DNA from: Kingdonia uniflora
Lineage: Eukaryota; Streptophyta; Magnoliopsida; Ranunculales; Circaeasteraceae
Assembly: GCA_014058105.1 (NCBI GenBank)
Contig: JACGCM010000779.1
Span: forward strand, 3,782,001-3,846,000
Direction of reading: 5' to 3'
Length of the DNA stretch: 64,000 bases
This document shows positions 58,034-64,000 of the stretch, one piece after another (the first letter of the stretch is position 1; the number at the start of each line of letters is the position of its first letter). The notes under the pieces were generated by a model. That model searched no databases and had not been told where the DNA came from. It saw only the letters and a list, made by a program, of their open reading frames with translations. Both the position numbers and the translations under genes were made by a program.

Positions 58034-59567
58034 TTCTTTATTTTTTTCTTCATTCTCGAGAAACTTTTAGATGTTGATGACATAATTGCGGAGTCTTCCA
58101 GCTAATAGGATACGATGAAAGATTCATATGAGGGAGTAGCAGGTGTCAGTCTCATGATTATGCACATTGTGATACTGACATAGTGGTCTGTTGGGAAGAA
58201 TAGGAATAGTTTGTGGTGCGCGATAACATGCATCTCTCTTTATCATTGGCAAGATAGCGGAGAGAGTTGTTGTCATTGGCGGTAGAACTGAGACAGGTCT
58301 GTCAGGTTTGTCGTCCCTTCTTCAATTGTTGTCGGTATTTCTGTCGCGTTGTTTGGGCGCTTTAGTAGTGATTGTTCGTTGAGATGGGGTCGAAGATGTT
58401 TCTCGAGAATGGATGATAGACGAGCTCTTCATCTTATCTTTCTTTGATCGCTCTAGTTTGATGTAGTTACTAACCACATCAATCATTTATGTGACTGGGC
58501 GTGGCTTGTGTAGAGTAAGCTCTTCTCAAACTTTTGAGTCAATGTGCAGGGCGGAGGTGAATGCTGGAACTACGATTATATAAAAGCTTGCCAGGGTCTC
58601 TTTCGCGCCTTGCTCGAAGTAAAACAAGGAATTGACAGTGATCTCTCGCTCTATAGCATGAGCATAATTGGATTTGAAAAGATTTTGTAACTGGCCGAAT
58701 GTGGTGATGGAAGCCTCTTAAATAGTATGGAACCAACGAAGCGGTTCCTCCTTCAGGCTCATGTTGAATAGTCTACAAAGCATATGGTCGAGTTTGGAAT
58801 ATAACCTAACTGTGGCTTTAAAATGTCGAACATGTGTAAGCAGGTCAGTCAGACCTGCATATTGAATAAATTTGGGCATATAAATTTTTTATGGGATAGG
58901 CATTATTTCGAAATGAGGGGAGATGGGGTTTATCTCGATTTTATCAAGCGCGGATCTTTGGCCTGGAATGTCAGAATTATGGCCTAGATCCTGTTGTTGA
59001 GGTCGTCCAAGGTGATGAACTATTACGGGGGAATGGTAAGGCTGTAACCTGAGGAACAAAATCTTCCTGACCTTTTGGTCCCAACCAATCCCTGATTGGT
59101 CTTCTTTGTGGGGGGGCTTGATATCGCGTGTGTCAATTTCATTGAGTTGCCGATGCTGAGGATGCTAAACAAAAATGTCGAGAGGTTCTATTTAGGTTCC
59201 CAAATCTGGATCGATAAATCCGTAGCTCGTCTTCCCTTTGTGGATCATCGCGTTGAATTGCTCTTGATCTATGCTCGCTCCGGGCGAGTGGAGGGGATGT
59301 TTGTCGACTGGTAAGTCGATCTTGCGTTCTCCTCAATCATTCGATTTCTTTTTGATGTGTTTGACTCTATTGATCTAAGGCTTTCCGTCTTTTGTCTCTC
59401 TTCGATTGAAGAGCTTGAGCGTGGACACGCTGATCTTCCAGTCTTTAGGCCTTTTCTACAGCCATTTGTTGCTGAAGCTCGAGTACTGCACCGTGGAGAT
59501 CAACAGCTCCTGGTATTTCTTGATCTCTGACGGTACTGGAATGGCTTCTCAGGTTCATGTTTGTCAT
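58034..59567 (-). pseudogene. Element A gag
   Basis: The start is MTNMNLRSHSSTVRDQEI at 59567, 43 bp past the primer site, with a stop after about 40 codons. The gag core lies near 58800-58540 (HVRHFKATVRLYSKLDHM, EEPLRWFHTI, then FYFEQGAKETLASF). Several stops. The C-terminal part runs into protease through the ARHLYMIEIEKGKKRKQD segment. Confidence 0.75.
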
Positions 59568-59610
59568 CGGATAGTGTTTAGATCAGTGATGGTAAAAAAA
59601 AGTATTGTAA

Positions 59611-59630
59611 TTCCCACAGACGGCACCAAT
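59611..59630 (-). other. Element A primer-binding site
   Basis: Minus ATTGGTGCCGTCTGTGGGAA directly after the 5' LTR, the standard sequence in many plant Ty3/gypsy elements of this group. Confidence 0.85.
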
Positions 59631-60120
59631 TGTAGTGGTGTGCTTTTCGGAAGGAGTATATTTGCCAATACTTATTCGCAAAGTGAATGTAATAAGACTA
59701 GATAGACAATATTTTACGTGGAAAACTCAGTAAAAGCTGAGAAAAACTACGACCTCGAGGAGGATTTTGATGAAAAATCTAGTATATTGCTAATTATTAT
59801 AGAATTTGGAATGATAGTAGGGTTAAAGTAATGATATGATGAGGTTTGCAAATTGTCAGTCCTTTCTCATCTATTATCTACCTATATTTATACAAGACAC
59901 AGGAAGTTTACAAACAAAAAGAAATAGTCTCCTATTCTGGGGGGAGTGGGCGAACTTCGCAAATCTCTAACAGCTCTTCTCTTGACCAGGCACAATAGCT
60001 ACTTTTAGCAGATTAAGGGCTTGAGGAACTTCTCGAATGTTGACCTACGATTATGTATGGCTGTCTTCGACTACGCTTTCCTGGCTTACTCTTGTAAAAT
60101 CTGTGAAATATACTACTACA
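59631..60120 (-). repeat. Element A 5' LTR (490 bp)
   Basis: TGTAGTGG to CTACTACA in plus orientation; the pair of 27133-27622. Confidence 0.92.
59883..59892 (-). promoter_or_regulatory. Element A 5' LTR TATA box
   Basis: TATAAATATA on the minus strand, also present in the other LTR at 27386-27395. Likely the promoter for gag-pol; motif only. Confidence 0.55.
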
Positions 60121-62649
60121 CTTCATGATCCACCAATTGAAGGACTGACTAAAATTATAGGTTATGTGCTTACATTTTGCAGTACAATCAAAATGAGATC
60201 TACACCAACGCTCATATGGTTCTTTCTCCAAGTAGTCTTTTGCCCCAGGGATGTCAATACCAAGCTGATTTAGAAACTCTTACTTTTCATTCTGCCTAAA
60301 AGCTCTTGCAACTCCCCATGACAGTCTTTCTAAGTGTGCTCCCTTGTGGTATTTTTTCATGTTTTTAAACATGTGTCTGAAGCAAAACCTATGATTTACA
60401 TGTGGAAAAATCATTACCACTGAATTAATAAGCCCCTTCTGCCTATCAGAGATAAATGTCAATTTTCTTGGGTGTGCAGATAAGTAAGGTTATATCTTAG
60501 TAAGAAAATCAAACCAATTGTTTTTACATTCATTTCAGCACATGTACAATCCAATTGGGAACAAGCCATTGTTGGCATCAAGACTAAGCACAGATAGGGA
60601 AACCCCCCCATTCTTCCCTCTTAAAAAGCATCCATCTAACCCCAATATAGGTCTATACCTTAACAAAGCCATTCAAAGATGCCTTGAAAGCCACAAGAGT
60701 ACCAGTCTATTGCAGTGTGTCATCATGTCTCCAGGTTCTAGCTATGCTCCCAGGATTGGATTTCAAAATCTCTGCATACAATGAAGGCAAGTCATGGTAG
60801 CCCTGAGCATAAGACCCTACTTTACTCTCCATACAAATTTGTCTTGCATTCCAAGCAGTCCAGTAACTAATCTCAACACCATACTTTGTCTTTATTCTGG
60901 CCTTAATTGCATTGGGAGTCATTGCCCTAACATCTTTAACCAGTAATTCAACTTCTCTAGCAACCCATGCTGTATTACACAAGGTATATTAAAAGTTACC
61001 ATGTCTTAAAACCATAGTGTGCCCATCATTGTTTCTTGATATAAAAACCATCCACTCACACTTTTCTTGTGAACACTTTAGCCTCAGTCTAGTGTTGTCA
61101 TTCTTGATGCATGTATATGTGAAGGTGTTTAAAATTCCAAACCTTCTCATAAGTTCTCTAGCTACATATACAGTTGCCCATTGCATCCCTACCTCAAGTT
61201 TTTTGAAACCAACTGTCAATGGTGTTTTGAATTTTTCATCCTCCTCTTTACTGTAAATATCATCCAATTCAACATCAGCACTTTCAAATTCATTACCTCT
61301 TTCAAGATCTTTAACAGTAGGAACATTATCCTCATCATCAGATGAGTGGGTGTTGTAATAACCATCCTCAGCCCTCAACCAATCAATCCCAACTTGGGCA
61401 TACCTAACCCATCCCTCTTGTTCTTCATTTATATCATTATATTCACTTTCACTATCTGCCACAATGTTCACTGGAGTTTCTATCTCAAAATCATCTATTT
61501 CCTCTGTATCAATCTCTTTGTCACTATGATAAACTTCTGGTAAATCATCCAAGTCTTTTCCTTCATCTTCTGAGAGTACAACAGTCTTCTCCTTCTTCTT
61601 TTGTCACTTGGCTGGTTTATTGGAAGCTTTCTTAGGTTTGGAAGGACTTATTACCACTATTTTCCCTTTCTTTCAGCATTTATCTTAACTGGGGTACCCT
61701 TGGTATTCTTCTCTTTTATCTCTCTTGGGGATATGATATAATCTATATCATCTTCATCGAGAAGAACATATTTCCCAACTTCATCAGCCATCTTTCTAAC
61801 TACATTTGTTGGCTTGGTGTAAAAATATGTCCTCATTGGATAACCTTCATCACCCTGTGACCACATGTCCCTCAAATTACCTTTACTCCTGACAACAAAA
61901 GGTAACCTATTGTACAAACACATAAGCTCTATCACATTCCCCTCTAGAATATAATTCCCCACCCCATAGTGGTCATTAACCTTGACTGCAATCTCTCTCA
62001 CAAATTAATCTTCTCCCCACATAATATCTCATACTTAAAACTCTTCCCCTTGTATAATCACTGTCAACCCAACCTGTAGGACTCATTTTACCCCACTTTC
62101 CCCCATAGTTAATGAAAACATGCCTCAAATCGTATGAATGCTTGCATAGAGAAAACCCAACCCAATTCAACACAACAATGCCTCAAATCAGTACTAATAT
62201 CCTAAAAAAACACCAATTGAGTAACAAATAGCCTAAATTATGAAACCCCCAATTTAATTACAAACCCTAAAAAAATCTCAATTTCTAATAAACTCTAAAT
62301 TAGATATTAAAATCATACACATTGAGACAGAGATGGAGGGTACATACCTTGGGAAGGGAATATGTCTTAATATTTCCCCTATTTCAGGTAGAGGGTACTC
62401 ATCTTCACCATTATCAGAAATGGTGATGGGGTCATCTTCATCTTTTAATTTCATCTTGCCCTTAGCATTCTTCTTCGAGATCTCCTTCTTCTTCACCATT
62501 ATAGAGAGAATTTAAGTCTCAAGAATAAACTGAAAAGCTGAGAGAAAGATAGAGAGAAGAAGTTAAGAAAGAAAGAAAGAAGAAGCTGGTCATGTTAATG
62601 ACGTGCCTACAGGGGTGTTTTTGTCTTTGCACACAATTAGATTTTAACT

Positions 62650-62758
62650 GGGTCAACTGCGGTCAATTGTAGTTAACCAAGGTCAAACTGCAAATAAAGA
62701 ATTATAATTGTTTTTTTGTTAAATGGCCAGACTTAAAGTCAAATATTCACATAAATAT
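62650..62758 (-). repeat. MULE right terminal inverted repeat
   Basis: Inverted partner of 23724-23833. Confidence 0.8.
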
Positions 62759-62774
62759 TGTAATGGCAGAATTC

Positions 62775-63378
62775 TGTAGGCTCGAAATGGCTTGAAATTC
62801 GCTATCACACCAATAAACCTATGATAATATTTTAATGGAAAGCAAAAAATGACACAGGTGGTTTTAGTGTGAAAAACTTCTGAATAGGTAAAAAAACTAT
62901 GACCACAAGTGGAGGATTTTTGTAAAAGTATATTTATTTCTTAAGGCGGATATCTTATTATAAGTGATCTCTAGATTTAAAAATGTTTAAACTTGTAACT
63001 AAGAAGTTTGAATGTTTTTGAGAATCTAGAATATGCAGTTTTCTTGTTAATTTCTCGTGTAATTTTCTGGTCCTTGTCTCTTCTGAAACTTCTTCCTTAT
63101 ATAGGCCTTCTCCGCAGTTCTTCATCGTATTGGAGCACGTTCTCCGAACAATGTGGTTAGTGGCGGTTAACTGAATAACTGTTGAGTTTATGAGAAACAG
63201 GTGTCTTTGACTTGTTCAGGTTTTTTGGTTTGAGTTTGACTCACATTCTTCACCAGTTCGTGGAGTAGGTTGAAATGTCGACTGGAGAAGTCATGTGGAA
63301 AATGCGTGAGTCTGAGAAATCAGTAGTTCAAGCTAGAAGCAACTCAATTAGGGTCATATCGAGGAGTAGGCCCCTACA
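62775..63378 (-). repeat. Element C 3' LTR (604 bp)
   Basis: TGTAGGCTCG to CCCCTACA in plus orientation. Its internal text (AAAAACT-ATGACC-CGAGTGGAGG style) resembles element A's LTR near 27240. The partner LTR is outside the window. Confidence 0.65.
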
Positions 63379-63847
63379 ATCTCCCATCGCAACCGAAGTC
63401 ACGAGTGGCTTTGGTTGAGAAAGAGTTTGTAGGTTATTGGTATTCGGGTTAAAAAATTTGAATATTGAAATGGAGTAATGATGGCTTTGACTGCATGGAA
63501 GTTGCAGGGGTTATAGGAAAATGACGTGCATTAAATGAAGATATGGATGTTGATGTATGTGATGGTTAGGGTTTTAAAGAGTTGTGTCTGCATGGAATGA
63601 TGACGTCTGGGAAAAAGTACCTGCACAATAAATGCAGAGTTATATAAATAGTACCTATACCAAGTTCTTGAAGCAAAGTACATTTGTAAGTTGTCAAATT
63701 CTCTGAAAGTTTCGAAGACGGTGAAGACTCGGAGGGTGGCCCTTGAAGAAAAGATTGCTTCTAAAATGTAAAGGTTGAAGTTGAAGTACTCTGGTGACCA
63801 CTCCTTGGAGATGTCCATACCCACTCCTGTTCCTCTGACTTAGTAAG

Positions 63848-64000
63848 GTATGTCGGAAGACGAAGCGGTTGAAGCTGAGGAGGAATTTTACTGTAGGTGG
63901 AGGTTTCATGTCGTCGTCTTGACAAGCGAGGAATGTTGGGCTTGTCTCCGTACCCTTGTGGAGGACAAAGTTAGGGAGACAGATACAGGGATAGGCATAA
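63848..64000 (+). CDS. Acidic plus-strand frame of element C, cut by window end
   Basis: ATG 63848: MSEDEAVEAEEEFYCRWRFH, SEECWACLRTLVEDKVRETD, still open at 64000. It resembles element A's broken frame at 28815-28985, supporting a conserved accessory protein of these elements. Function unknown. Confidence 0.4.

Larger units (their letters stand above)
27133..60120 (-). mobile_element. Ty3/gypsy element A (Tat type), interrupted by element B and a solo LTR
   Basis: LTRs of 490 bp lie at 59631-60120 (5') and 27133-27622 (3'). CTTCAT flanks both sides (27127-27132 and 60121-60126). The primer site, gag, protease, reverse transcriptase, RNase H, a second RNase-H-like domain and integrase read minus. 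The pol-to-LTR region carries plus-strand reading frames, as in Tat/Ogre-type elements, and integrase has no chromodomain. Element A sequence is at 54531-60120, 32495-33896 and 27133-31677; the rest was added later. Confidence 0.88.
25660..62499 (-). pseudogene. MULE transposase (MURA/MuDR-like), split
   Basis: Minus strand. Exon 1 is 62348-62499 (MVKKKEISKKNAKGKMK, donor GTATGT). Next come an N-terminal part with INYGGKWGKM, an acidic linker (61000-61550), the MuDR plant domain FKTPLTVGFKKLEVGMQWAT then CEWMVFISR, and the catalytic core: LGLDGCFLRGK near 60640 (first D) and FISDRQKGL near 60450 (second D), HRFCFRHMFKNMK. After the element A insertion the SWIM zinc finger follows (CQCIEWQLTGMSCIHV at 26827-26874), then a GRGRG-rich tail ending at 25660. 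Stops and frameshifts (for example at 60977, 60717 and 27030) show it is inactive. It would bind the inverted ends and cut the element out. Confidence 0.85.
23724..62758. mobile_element. MULE (Mutator-like) transposon split by a 33-kb retrotransposon nest
   Basis: Inverted ends of about 110 bp lie at 23724-23833 and 62650-62758. Both read ATATTTATRTGMATATTTGA from outside in, then a tract like GCAGTTTGACCTTGG and CCGCAGTTGACCC. Inside are a MURA-like transposase on the minus strand and a GRF/CCHC zinc-finger gene on the plus strand. Without the insert (27133-60120) the element is about 6 kb. No perfect 9-bp target duplication could be found. Confidence 0.8.
62775..64000 (-). mobile_element. 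Element C: third Tat-like LTR retrotransposon, partial
   Basis: An LTR (62775-63378) is followed by a purine tract (minus GCGATGGGAGA, 63379-63389) and a 3' region with a plus-strand acidic frame like that of element A. Orientation minus; gag-pol would lie beyond the window. It starts 16 bp outside the MULE's right end. Confidence 0.65.

Noticed and set aside
23715..62770. A 9-bp target duplication for the MULE
   Set aside because: The bases outside the inverted ends do not match convincingly at any offset tried by eye.
1..64000. tRNA or rRNA genes
   Set aside because: None recognised by eye; primer-site matches to methionine tRNA are retrotransposon features only.

Overview
The window is nuclear DNA from a flowering plant, probably a eudicot. 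It is AT-rich, has GT-AG introns, carries a plant-type 2-oxoglutarate-dependent dioxygenase (2-ODD) gene, contains a degraded piece of plastid psbD/psbC, and is otherwise almost all transposable elements stacked inside one another. Only one gene looks intact: the four-exon 2-ODD gene at 10943-12665 (minus strand, 357 codons).

Region 1 (1-10653) is a PIF/Harbinger transposon whose left end lies outside the window. ORF1 is on the plus strand and the transposase on the minus strand. Three later elements sit in it: a Ty1/copia element (1034-5674, TSD ATTAT), a hAT-type element (6910-8430, 8-bp TSD CTTGAATG) that holds about 870 bp of plastid DNA, and a rearranged minus-strand copia remnant (8469-10099, TSD CTCGT/CTCGC). 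The transposase reading picks up again when each insertion is removed on paper.

Region 2 (10943-23246) holds the intact 2-ODD gene and, next to it on the same strand, a broken paralogue spread over 10 kb. Intron 2 of the paralogue contains a copia LTR, which in turn holds a tandem TRIM array and two tandem 2.69-kb units of a gag-protease-only copia element. Its intron 1 holds a small MULE-derived MITE.

Region 3 (23724-62758) is a MULE related to that MITE. It carries a MURA-like transposase (minus) and a convergent GRF/CCHC zinc-finger gene (plus). A 33-kb block of Ty3/gypsy DNA of Tat type (element A, 27133-60120, TSD CTTCAT) splits the transposase. Element A contains a solo LTR (L1) and a rearranged tandem of a second Tat-type family (element B: LTRs L2, L3, L4 and L5, with one gag-pol and one copy lacking gag-pol). 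The 1.4-kb piece of element A between L1 and L2 recurs between L3 and L4, which points to unequal recombination. The Tat-type elements carry extra plus-strand, intron-bearing reading frames between pol and the 3' LTR.

Region 4 (62775-64000) is the 3' LTR and adjoining 3' region of a further minus-strand Tat-like element (C) that runs off the window.

All family assignments come from motifs read by eye. Boundaries given to the base come from matching LTR or TIR ends and target-site duplications seen in the sequence.
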